From Coprobacter secundus (GTDB taxonomy: Bacteria > Bacteroidota > Bacteroidia > Bacteroidales > Coprobacteraceae): DNA of 64,000 bases. Location: NCBI GenBank assembly GCA_000803105.1, contig JTDA01000002.1:1-64000 (forward strand), in the 5' to 3' direction. Shown here in pieces: positions 18,485 to 27,063 of this stretch. The notes below the pieces were generated by a model. The model was not told the origin of the DNA. It was given only the letters and a program-made list of their open reading frames with translations, and searched no databases. A program made the translations under genes and the position numbers. How positions within the stretch are numbered: position 1 is the first letter of the stretch; each line of letters starts with the position of its first letter.

Positions 18485-19819
18485 ATGAATATCGATAACA
18501 TTGTATTCTCATTAGAAACAAAACATCCTGGAGAACCTGAGTATTTACAGGCTGTGAAAGAAGTTCTTACCTCCATAGAAGACGTTTATAACCAACATCC
18601 TGAATTCGAAAAAGCAAAAATTATAGAACGATTGGTAGAGCCAGACCGTATTTTCACATTTAAAGTTCCTTGGGTAGATGACAAAGGAAATGTACAAATT
18701 AATCTTGGTTATCGTATACAATTTAACAATGCTATAGGCCCATATAAAGGAGGCATACGTTTTCATGCTTCTGTAAATCTATCTATCCTAAAGTTTTTAG
18801 GATTTGAACAAACATTCAAAAATGCATTGACAACTCTTCCTATGGGTGGAGCAAAAGGAGGCTCCGATTTCAGTCCTCGTGGTAAATCTGATGGTGAAAT
18901 CATGAGATTCTGCCAAGCTTTTATGTTAGAATTATGGCGTCATATCGGCCCTGACACAGACGTTCCAGCTGGGGATATAGGAGTTGGAGGACGAGAAGTC
19001 GGTTACATGTATGGTATGTACAAAAAACTAAAACAAGAAAATACCGGGACGTTTACTGGTAAAGGTTTAGAATTCGGAGGCTCACTCATCCGACCTGAAG
19101 CGACGGGATTCGGAGGGCTTTATTTCGTAAAACAGATGCTTGCAACAAAAGATATAGACATAAAGGATAAGATTATTGCCGTAAGCGGATTCGGAAATGT
19201 TGCATGGGGAGCCGTAACAAAAGCTACCGAATTAGGAGCAAAAGTAGTTACACTTTCTGGTCCTGATGGATATATATATGATCCTGATGGCATTTCCGGA
19301 GAAAAAATCGATTATATGTTAGACCTTCGCTCATCTGGGAATGATGTCGTTGAACCTTATGCTGAAAAATTTGGAGTACAATTTTTCCCAGGGAAACGCC
19401 CATGGGAACAAAAAGTTGATATTGCACTGCCCTGCGCTACTCAAAATGAACTCAATGAGGACGATGCTCAACAACTTATTAGTAATGGGGTTATTTGCGT
19501 AGGTGAAATTTCTAATATGGGTTGTCGTCCCGAAGCAATCGATTTATTTATCAAAAATCGCATTATGTATGGACCAGGTAAAGCTGTCAACGCTGGAGGA
19601 GTAGCTACATCAGGACTCGAAATGACCCAGAATGCCATGCACATCAATTGGAGTGCTGAAGAAGTCGATAACCGTCTGCATCAGATTATGAGTGATATTC
19701 ATACTCAATGCGTAAAATACGGAACAGAAGAAGATGGTTATGTCAATTATATGAAAGGTGCAAATATCGCTGGATTTATGAAAGTTGCAAAAGCTATGAT
19801 GGCACAAGGAATACTTTAG
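18485..19819 (+). CDS. gdhB: Glutamate dehydrogenase, probably NAD(H)-dependent
   Basis: Second glutamate dehydrogenase of the window, also 444 residues, interconverting glutamate and 2-oxoglutarate plus ammonia. Catalytic K88, K112, K124 (PMGGAKGG) and D164 are present. The coenzyme domain reads VSGFGNVAWG, then VTLSGPDGYIYDPDG, and later FPGKRPW; this is strikingly like the NAD-dependent Clostridium symbiosum enzyme and unlike the paralogue at 5392. I infer NAD(H) use and a possible catabolic role. The symbol follows usual Bacteroides practice of naming a second copy and is tentative. It converges on a radical SAM gene with a shared terminator between. Confidence 0.9.
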   Translation: MNIDNIVFSLETKHPGEPEYLQAVKEVLTSIEDVYNQHPEFEKAKIIERLVEPDRIFTFKVPWVDDKGNVQINLGYRIQFNNAIGPYKGGIRFHASVNLSILKFLGFEQTFKNALTTLPMGGAKGGSDFSPRGKSDGEIMRFCQAFMLELWRHIGPDTDVPAGDIGVGGREVGYMYGMYKKLKQENTGTFTGKGLEFGGSLIRPEATGFGGLYFVKQMLATKDIDIKDKIIAVSGFGNVAWGAVTKATELGAKVVTLSGPDGYIYDPDGISGEKIDYMLDLRSSGNDVVEPYAEKFGVQFFPGKRPWEQKVDIALPCATQNELNEDDAQQLISNGVICVGEISNMGCRPEAIDLFIKNRIMYGPGKAVNAGGVATSGLEMTQNAMHINWSAEEVDNRLHQIMSDIHTQCVKYGTEEDGYVNYMKGANIAGFMKVAKAMMAQGIL

Positions 19820-19853
19820 TCAAAAAGCATCTTTCTAACAACAGTATGCAAAT

Positions 19854-19902
19854 AAGGGTGAATCTCAACGTCTTATATAAAAAAGAGATTCACTCTTAAT
19901 TT
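19854..19902. terminator. Bidirectional terminator between gdhB and the radical SAM gene
   Basis: Arms AAGGGTGAATCTC (19854-19866) and GAGATTCACTCTT (19885-19897) pair over 13 bp with one G-U, followed by AATTTTT. It lies between two convergent genes and probably serves both. Confidence 0.65.
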
Positions 19903-22095
19903 TTACAGAAAATATAACCCATTCTCCCGAAGAGATTTCCATAAAGAAGACCGAAGCAGTTCATCGAAACTTCTACCATGTTGTATTCTAAAATCTTTTT
20001 CCCAGTCGATTAAAGTCAGCTTTTCTTCATGAGGGAAACGAACAGCACGTAAATGTTCAAGTAACCATTGTCCCCATTCAGACTTTAAACGAAAAACTTG
20101 AGACTCTGAAGAAGTCATAATAATGAATTCAGATACAATCACTTTTTTACCTTTTTTGGTACGTTCATAATAACGCATCCAAGGCAACGTTTTTGATATC
20201 CAAACCAATCTTCGTTGCCCATCTTTTGCTATTGTATCTAAACTCTTATCTAATAACCGCTCAATATAAGTAGGAGGAATAGTTGTTTGAGGAACAGGAG
20301 TATCGAACCACTTATATAATGGTAACTCAAAACCAACCCCTCGCATATAATTATATAAAGAAATACGTAAACCCTCACCAAACAAATCGTGGTCAGCTCC
20401 TGCTGTATCTACAAAATCAATATCATTACGTGCAAATCCACCAAAAGGCTTTTCTGTTATTTTTACTGCATATTTTTCCGGATGACAACCTACAGGGCTA
20501 TGTGCTGTCATAGCAAATCGATGCCAAAATCCCGATTGTACTAAACCATTCATAAATAATTGACGCACAATCTCTAAAGAATCAATAGTTTCCTGAGCTG
20601 TCTCCGAAGGAAATCCATACATTAAATAGGCATGTACCATAATACCTGATTGAGTAAAGTAATCAGTTACTTTGGCTACTTGAGGAACAGTAACCCCCTT
20701 ATTTATAAGTTTCAACAAACGATCTGATGCAACCTCCAGTCCTCCAGAAACAGCAATACAACCAGAACGCTTAAGCAAACGACATAAATCAAGTGTATAA
20801 CTTTTCTCAAACCTGATATTTGTCCACCATACAACAACTAACTTCCGACGAATGATTTCTAATGCCAATTCTTTTAATAAAGCCGGAGGTGCAGCTTCAT
20901 CAACAAAATGAAATCCCCTTTCACCTGTTTGAGAAATAAGAGCTTCCATCCGATTTGCTATTTCCTGTGCCGTCAATGGTTCAAACCGTCCTATATAATC
21001 AAGAGAACCGTCACAAAAAGCACATTTCCCCCAATAACAGCCATGAGCCAAAGTTAATTTATTCCAACGCCCATTGCTCCATAAAGAGTGCATCGGATTG
21101 GTCATTTCAATAACCGATAGGTATTTATCGAGCAACAACCCCGAATAGTCCGGGATACCTCTTTTGCTCATCGGAATGTCTGAAAAACTATTATTATTCA
21201 CATAAACAACATCTTTCCCTTTTAAAATATACGTTCTTACATAATCCGATTCTCTGCCAATCAATAATTGTTTCAACGGTAATTCTCCATCATCAAGAGT
21301 AATATAATCACAATACAAAAACAACCGTGCATCAGACAGTTGTCTTAATTCTGTCGTGATAAAACCACCTCCTATCTCAACCTTTATTTGAGGATAATTT
21401 TTCTTTATGTATTCACCACAGCGTAATGCACTATATAAATTCCCTGGAAAAGGTACACTCAATGCCACCCAATCAAAAGTATATGAAGATAACCAATATT
21501 TTAATCTCTGTATAAGTATACGGTCTATATAAGTATATGGTTTTAACAACTCATTATATAGATCATCAAAAGATGAAGCCGACCTGCCTAACTGCTCCGC
21601 ATACCGGCTAAAACCGAAATGTGCATCTACCGCTGCCACCAAGTGAGAGATATCTTCAAGATATAAAGTCACTATATGACGAGCTTTATCTTGTATCCCC
21701 ATAGTTCCAAAGGCCCACTCCAGATCCTCTTCTTCCGGACGAACACCAGCTACCGGCAAAAAATCACCGTTACAAATCAAATGTGCTAACGAGGGCTCTC
21801 GTCCCTGTAAAAAAGCAATCGCCAAATCTATCGTCGCAATATATTCTTCCTTAAGGGATATAATACGTTTCAACATTTCATCTTCCAAAGAAATCTGAAG
21901 AGTGGATATTTCTTCGAATAAGTCCGATAACCCTGATGAAGAAAAGAGATGAAGAATCACTTCAAGACTTAAATCAGCTTGTCTTGACTCAATATCCAAA
22001 GTATTTAAAAATCCCTTAAGGTAGGCTGTAGCCGGATAGGGAGTATTCAATTGAGTAAAAGGAGGAGTTATAAGCAATATCCGGGACATAACCAT
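19903..22095 (-). CDS. B12-binding-type radical SAM protein
   Basis: A 730-residue radical SAM enzyme. The N-terminal about 290 residues (RILLITPPFTQLNTPYPATA; VEIGGGFITTELRQL; DYITLDDGE) resemble the cobalamin-binding-like domain of the B12-radical SAM class. The 4Fe-4S motif is C-x3-C-x2-C in HGCYWGKCAFCDGSLDY. Downstream, GGLEVASDRLLKLINKGVT and YLMYGFPSETAQETIDS are typical of the SAM barrel. The C-terminal part is unassigned. The substrate is unknown. A start at 22089 (second methionine) is also possible. It stands alone with its own promoter. Confidence 0.8.
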   Translation of the reverse strand: MVMSRILLITPPFTQLNTPYPATAYLKGFLNTLDIESRQADLSLEVILHLFSSSGLSDLFEEISTLQISLEDEMLKRIISLKEEYIATIDLAIAFLQGREPSLAHLICNGDFLPVAGVRPEEEDLEWAFGTMGIQDKARHIVTLYLEDISHLVAAVDAHFGFSRYAEQLGRSASSFDDLYNELLKPYTYIDRILIQRLKYWLSSYTFDWVALSVPFPGNLYSALRCGEYIKKNYPQIKVEIGGGFITTELRQLSDARLFLYCDYITLDDGELPLKQLLIGRESDYVRTYILKGKDVVYVNNNSFSDIPMSKRGIPDYSGLLLDKYLSVIEMTNPMHSLWSNGRWNKLTLAHGCYWGKCAFCDGSLDYIGRFEPLTAQEIANRMEALISQTGERGFHFVDEAAPPALLKELALEIIRRKLVVVWWTNIRFEKSYTLDLCRLLKRSGCIAVSGGLEVASDRLLKLINKGVTVPQVAKVTDYFTQSGIMVHAYLMYGFPSETAQETIDSLEIVRQLFMNGLVQSGFWHRFAMTAHSPVGCHPEKYAVKITEKPFGGFARNDIDFVDTAGADHDLFGEGLRISLYNYMRGVGFELPLYKWFDTPVPQTTIPPTYIERLLDKSLDTIAKDGQRRLVWISKTLPWMRYYERTKKGKKVIVSEFIIMTSSESQVFRLKSEWGQWLLEHLRAVRFPHEEKLTLIDWEKDFRIQHGRSFDELLRSSLWKSLRENGLYFL

Positions 22096-22120
22096 ATATT
22101 AAAGCTTAGATTCATATCTG

Positions 22121-22151
22121 CAAATGTATTATATTAGCAGCATATCTGCAA
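22121..22151 (-). promoter_or_regulatory. Bacteroides-type promoter of the radical SAM gene
   Basis: On the minus strand TTG (complement of 22149-22151) and TACATTTG (complement of 22121-22128) are 20 bp apart. The -7 box is 26 bp before the start codon. Confidence 0.6.
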
Positions 22152-22239
22152 TCAAGTATAGTGAAAAGATAAACTAAACATATCGAACCATTCTCTCTGC
22201 CCGATTGTTTCTAATGCTAAATATTAATTGCATAATAAC

Positions 22240-24990
22240 ATGAAAACTGCCATACTACCATATCTCATCATTCTGTTATTTTGTATATCTTGTTCTCCAG
22301 CAAGAAAAGATAAAATTATATATTCCTGTAATAGTTATACAGTATATGAAAATCGAGTCACACAAGGGAAATTTAAAGCCATTGCCACATCTCCAAATGA
22401 AATTATCTCGAACTACCAAAGCCCAGTAAGTCTCTCTTACTCTCCAATCATTGAATTCAAATTCAGTATCAACAGCAGAGATAATGAACTCCCTATTGGA
22501 GAAAATCATAAAATTATTATCCGCCCTCAAAATGGTAAATTTATATCTCCCATTTTATCTTTCGGGGAAAAAGATTCCACAGGAGAAACTAATAATAACG
22601 ATATTCCAAATACGATTCCTGCCAATACAGCTTGGACTGTGAGAGTCGACATGAACCACATGTTAAAAGCTTTCAAAGAACAAGGCTTCTACAAGACCCC
22701 TACAAACGATATCATTTACAGTAATGATTTCAAAGGTCTATATATCGCGGGAAGTGGAGAACCTCTTACTTGGGATTTTGAAAATTTATATAACAAAGAA
22801 GAAATAACTCTTACGGACAACGACGGTAACGGTGTATACGAAACAACAATACGGCTCAATACACAAGACAATACCACAGATAAATTTTCCGAATGGAAAC
22901 GACACAATAATCTCAATCATTATCCCCGCTACCAATCCAACCAACTACTTATCGACGCACTTTACAATATGGCTCTGGATGAACTGGTAGACAATATTCG
23001 TCAAGATGGAACCTTCCGAGCAGGAGCAGCATGGGATGGTGTCTGGACTCGAGATATAAGTTATTCTATTTGGTTAGCTTTAGGATACATAAATCCTGAG
23101 GCTTCTTCAAAGAGTCTAAAAGCAAAAGTGAAAAATGGACGAATTGTACAAGATACAGGAACCGGTGGCGCGTGGCCTATATCAAGCGATCGAGTTGTAT
23201 GGAGCATAGCTGCATGGGAATTATATAAAATCACAGGAGATAACAATTGGCTGAATTATGCATTCGATGTCATTCAAAAATCTGCCCAAGACGACCAATA
23301 TACCATAAAAGATTCTCAAACTGGTTTGATGAGAGGGGAACAGTCTTATCTCGATTGGAGAGAGCAATCTTATCCTCGCTGGATGCAACCAATAGATATC
23401 TATCAATCTCTCTGCTTAGGCACAAATGTAGTGCACTATGCCATGTATTCCATACTGGGACAAATGGCCCAATTATTAGGAAAAGACATCTCACCTTACA
23501 CACATCAGGCTGCACTATTGAAAAAGGCGATCAACCAACATCTATGGATGCCGGAAAAAGGATATTATGGCGAATACTTATATAACAGCATATATCCTAT
23601 ACTATCTTCTGGAGCTGACAACTTAGGTGAATCTTTAAGTATTCTCTCAAATGTCGCATCACCACAACAAGCCAAACAGATAATTTCCCATATTCCTATA
23701 ACTGAGTTTGGAACAACCAGTATATTTCCTCAACTCAGCAAGATAAAACCATATCATAATAATGCAATATGGCCTTTTGTCCAAGCATTTTGGAATTTAG
23801 CTGCAGCCAAAGCAGAAAACGAAACAGCCGTAGTAAAAGGATTAGGGTCTCTCTACCGTGCTGCCGCACTTTTTACTACACATAAAGAATTATTTGTTGC
23901 ATCAGATGGAGATTATAAAGGCTCCGCTGTAAATTCTGATAAAATGTTATGGAGCTTATCCGGAAATATCGCTATGATTTATCGACTTTACTTCGGTATG
24001 AATTTTGAACCAGATGGAATACGCTTCAGACCTTTTGTTCCTTCCAGTATTAATGGAGAAAAACAAATACAAAAATTTCTCTATCGAGATGCTATACTAT
24101 ACTTAAAATTAAGTGGTACAGGAAATAAAATTACGGAATTTCGAATCAATGGGAAACTGACTTCTGAACCCTTTTTCCCAGCAAATTTAACCGGAAAACA
24201 CAAAATAGAAATTGTTTTGGCCAATAATAAAATTCCTTATCAAGAGGTTAATGTACAAAATATAGAATATATGCCTGAAACTACAGAATTCAGTTTCATG
24301 CCTAACGATACTACCATAAAAATAGAAAACTATACACACCCCAATGAATACGAATTATACCTCAACGGGATTTCCCACGGCAAAATAAATAATGAAATGT
24401 TTAAAATATATCCTTTAAATACGTTTACTCAAGTTGCTATTGTTCCTACCAATAACCAAGGATATACCGGATTTACAGGAAAACCTATCATATACCTCCC
24501 TCCAAACGAAGAATGGATAATAGAAGCCGAAAATCATATACGTCCATCCAAGCATAATCATGATGGTTATTCTGGCAAAGGATATATAGAAACATCTACA
24601 TCTTTAAATTCAAATATAACTTTCGAGGTCGAAGTTCCTACATCTGGAACCTATTATATTGATATCAGATATGCCAATGGAAACGGCCCTATTAATACAG
24701 AAAACAAATGTGCCATACGGACTTTATTCACTAATGGAAGACCTACGGGGCCCATTGTCATGCCACAAAGAGGAAAAGACGAATGGTCAAATTGGGGATA
24801 TTCAAATCCAGTTATGTCTGTGTTACATGCAGGTAAAAATACAATATCAATAATATATATAAAACCTCAGGACGAAAACATGAATGGTGAGACCAATATG
24901 GCTTTAATAGATTTCATCAGGCTTAGAAAAGGAAACCAACGGCCTTTGATACGCCTATTCCCCCCTATCATCTTCCCTAAAAACGATTAA
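22240..24990 (+). CDS. Six-hairpin glycosidase-like lipoprotein with C-terminal carbohydrate-binding domain
   Basis: An exported protein of about 916 residues. The N-terminus is a lipoprotein signal with lipobox FCIS-C18, so it is anchored in a membrane. Residues 230-640 look like an alpha/alpha barrel glycosidase of the GH63/GH15/debranching kind (GAAWDGVWTRDISYS, TGGAWPISSDRVVW, LMRGEQSYLDWREQ). After a beta-rich linker, the C-terminal about 150 residues (EWIIEAENHI to ALIDFIRLRKG) resemble a CBM6/CBM35-type domain. It sits 15 bp before a SusA-like GH13 gene, which points to alpha-glucan substrates. The exact family and specificity are not certain. An upstream TTG at 22228 is possible, but ATG 22240 begins the signal peptide directly. 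Confidence 0.7.
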   Translation: MKTAILPYLIILLFCISCSPARKDKIIYSCNSYTVYENRVTQGKFKAIATSPNEIISNYQSPVSLSYSPIIEFKFSINSRDNELPIGENHKIIIRPQNGKFISPILSFGEKDSTGETNNNDIPNTIPANTAWTVRVDMNHMLKAFKEQGFYKTPTNDIIYSNDFKGLYIAGSGEPLTWDFENLYNKEEITLTDNDGNGVYETTIRLNTQDNTTDKFSEWKRHNNLNHYPRYQSNQLLIDALYNMALDELVDNIRQDGTFRAGAAWDGVWTRDISYSIWLALGYINPEASSKSLKAKVKNGRIVQDTGTGGAWPISSDRVVWSIAAWELYKITGDNNWLNYAFDVIQKSAQDDQYTIKDSQTGLMRGEQSYLDWREQSYPRWMQPIDIYQSLCLGTNVVHYAMYSILGQMAQLLGKDISPYTHQAALLKKAINQHLWMPEKGYYGEYLYNSIYPILSSGADNLGESLSILSNVASPQQAKQIISHIPITEFGTTSIFPQLSKIKPYHNNAIWPFVQAFWNLAAAKAENETAVVKGLGSLYRAAALFTTHKELFVASDGDYKGSAVNSDKMLWSLSGNIAMIYRLYFGMNFEPDGIRFRPFVPSSINGEKQIQKFLYRDAILYLKLSGTGNKITEFRINGKLTSEPFFPANLTGKHKIEIVLANNKIPYQEVNVQNIEYMPETTEFSFMPNDTTIKIENYTHPNEYELYLNGISHGKINNEMFKIYPLNTFTQVAIVPTNNQGYTGFTGKPIIYLPPNEEWIIEAENHIRPSKHNHDGYSGKGYIETSTSLNSNITFEVEVPTSGTYYIDIRYANGNGPINTENKCAIRTLFTNGRPTGPIVMPQRGKDEWSNWGYSNPVMSVLHAGKNTISIIYIKPQDENMNGETNMALIDFIRLRKGNQRPLIRLFPPIIFPKND

Positions 24991-25005
24991 CAATAACAAT
25001 AAATT

Positions 25006-26853
25006 ATGAAAAAAACAACTTTAATAAGCTACTTTTTAATTGTATCATTAATTACAAACGCAGCGATAAAAATAGATCGTCTCGAACCTGCATTTTGGTG
25101 GACTGGCATGCAAAATAAAGAACTTCAAATTATGGTATACGGACCGAATATAGCTCAATGTGAAGTCTCAGTAAAATATCCAGGTATAACCCTTGACCGT
25201 TGCATAAAGCTAGAAAGTCCCAATTACTTATTTCTTTATCTTACTTTGAGTGATAATCTAAAACCTGATTACTTCGACATATATTTCCGTCAAGGAAAAC
25301 AAAAAACTAAATATCGATACGAACTAAAAGCCCGTAATATAAATCCTGAATCAAGAAAAGGATTCAGTGCCTCAGATGTATTATATCTTATCATGCCCGA
25401 TAGATTTGCAGACGGTGATCCCAAAACAAATGTCATACCGACAATGCGATTTCCTGCACCAGTCGACCGAAATGATCCAAATGCCCGGCATGGAGGAGAT
25501 TTACAAGGAATCGAGCAACATCTTGACTATATACAAAATTTGGGAGTAACAGCTATCTGGCTCAATCCAGTACTTGAAAATGATATGCCCGGAGGTTCCT
25601 ATCATGGATATGCAACAACAGACTACTATAAAGTAGATCCTCGCTTCGGGACAAATGAATACTACAAACATCTCATTGAAAAATGCCACCAAAGAGGCAT
25701 GAAAGTCGTAATGGACATGATTTTTAACCATTGCGGTAGTGAACATATATGGTTTATAGATCGTCCCTCTCATGACTGGTTTAATTTTCCAGATGGTTAT
25801 GTACAGACTTCTTATCGACTAACTCCTCATTTTGACCCTTATGTATCACAATATGATAAAGCCATTACAGAAAAAGGTTGGTTCGTCCAAAGTATGCCCG
25901 ACCTTAACCAACACAATCCTCATTTGATGAAATACCTAACACAAAACAGCATCTGGTGGATAGAATATGCCAACATCGACGGGATACGTATGGATACACA
26001 TCCTTATGTATTCTTTGATTCCATGTCTCAATGGTGTGCTGATATAATGAAAGAATATCCTAATTTCAATATTGTAGGCGAATGTTGGTACAATACTGAA
26101 GCTGGCTCAGCTTACTGGCAAAAAAATAGCATACTTGATCCATCCAGAAACTCAAATCTGAAAAGTGTAATGGATTTTCCTCTGCAAGGTCTCGTACGTG
26201 ACGCCTTTATGCAACAAACCGATAGTTGGAATGGATTAAACAAAATATACGATAGAATAGCAATGGATTTCATGTACTCAGACCCAATGTCTGTTCTCAT
26301 TTTCTTAGACAATCACGATACCGACCGTTTTCTTCTCAATGAACCAAAGAATTTAGGATTTTTCAAACAAGCAATTGCTTTCCTACTAACAACCCGAGGC
26401 ATCCCTCAAATTTATTATGGTACAGAGATTCTAATGCATGGAACTAAACAAAAAAGCGACGGCCTGATACGGCTTGATTTTCCCGGAGGATTTCCAGACG
26501 ATAGAGTAAACGATTTTTTATCTTCCAATCGTACTCCAATGCAAAATGAAGCTTTTGATTTCATCAAAAAAATATTACAATGGAGAAAAGGAAAAGAAGT
26601 CATATCAAAAGGGAAAATGATACATTATATGCCAACGAACGGATTATATGTATATCAAAGAGAATATAATGATAAGAAGGTCATTATCATCATGAACGGA
26701 AACGATACTACGAAAACCATATCTATGACTCGTTATGCTGAAATACTAAAAGGGATAAAATCCGCTCCTGATATTATATCCGGAGAAATAGTAACGCTTT
26801 CTTCTGAAATGACATTTGCTCCAAGAGCATTGTATATTCTCGAAATAAATTAA
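25006..26853 (+). CDS. GH13 alpha-amylase family enzyme, SusA-like neopullulanase
   Basis: Hydrolase of alpha-1,4-glucans, 615 residues, close in length to Bacteroides SusA (617). It has an N-terminal signal peptide (KKTTLISYFLIVSLITNAA) so it is periplasmic. An N-terminal beta-sandwich (about 22-115) precedes the catalytic barrel. Catalytic residues are D330 (GIRMDTHPY), E359 (VGECWYN) and D438 (DNHDTDRF); VVMDMIFNHCG is conserved region I. It follows the glycosidase-like lipoprotein by 15 bp and is followed by a terminator, forming a two-gene operon. No SusC/SusD pair or SusR-type regulator lies nearby, unlike the classical starch locus. Confidence 0.9.
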   Translation: MKKTTLISYFLIVSLITNAAIKIDRLEPAFWWTGMQNKELQIMVYGPNIAQCEVSVKYPGITLDRCIKLESPNYLFLYLTLSDNLKPDYFDIYFRQGKQKTKYRYELKARNINPESRKGFSASDVLYLIMPDRFADGDPKTNVIPTMRFPAPVDRNDPNARHGGDLQGIEQHLDYIQNLGVTAIWLNPVLENDMPGGSYHGYATTDYYKVDPRFGTNEYYKHLIEKCHQRGMKVVMDMIFNHCGSEHIWFIDRPSHDWFNFPDGYVQTSYRLTPHFDPYVSQYDKAITEKGWFVQSMPDLNQHNPHLMKYLTQNSIWWIEYANIDGIRMDTHPYVFFDSMSQWCADIMKEYPNFNIVGECWYNTEAGSAYWQKNSILDPSRNSNLKSVMDFPLQGLVRDAFMQQTDSWNGLNKIYDRIAMDFMYSDPMSVLIFLDNHDTDRFLLNEPKNLGFFKQAIAFLLTTRGIPQIYYGTEILMHGTKQKSDGLIRLDFPGGFPDDRVNDFLSSNRTPMQNEAFDFIKKILQWRKGKEVISKGKMIHYMPTNGLYVYQREYNDKKVIIIMNGNDTTKTISMTRYAEILKGIKSAPDIISGEIVTLSSEMTFAPRALYILEIN

Positions 26854-26864
26854 AAAAACAAAAA

Positions 26865-26926
26865 GATAATCATTGAAAGCAGTGAAAAATAAATGTATTT
26901 ATAACTGCTTTCAATGATTATTTTTA
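26865..26926 (+). terminator. Terminator of the alpha-glucan operon
   Basis: An 18-bp perfect stem (ATAATCATTGAAAGCAGT in the left arm, 26866-26883; complementary right arm 26904-26921) with a 20-nt loop, followed by a T-rich tail. It starts 12 bp after the stop codon. Confidence 0.75.
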
Positions 26927-27033
26927 TGTAACACGCCATTTCATAATATTAGAATATACATTTTTCACCTCACTTCTTCAAATTTTTATAAAATCTTTAT
27001 GTGTTTTGTATTTATATTCCCTAAAATAATACA

Positions 27034-27041
27034 TAAATTTG
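27034..27041 (+). promoter_or_regulatory. Possible -7 box of the CPA2 antiporter gene
   Basis: TAAATTTG matches the -7 consensus 22 bp before ATG 27064. The nearest TTTG (27005-27008) is 25 bp upstream, longer than usual. Confidence 0.35.
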
Positions 27042-27063
27042 ATACGAAAAACATAATCAAAAT

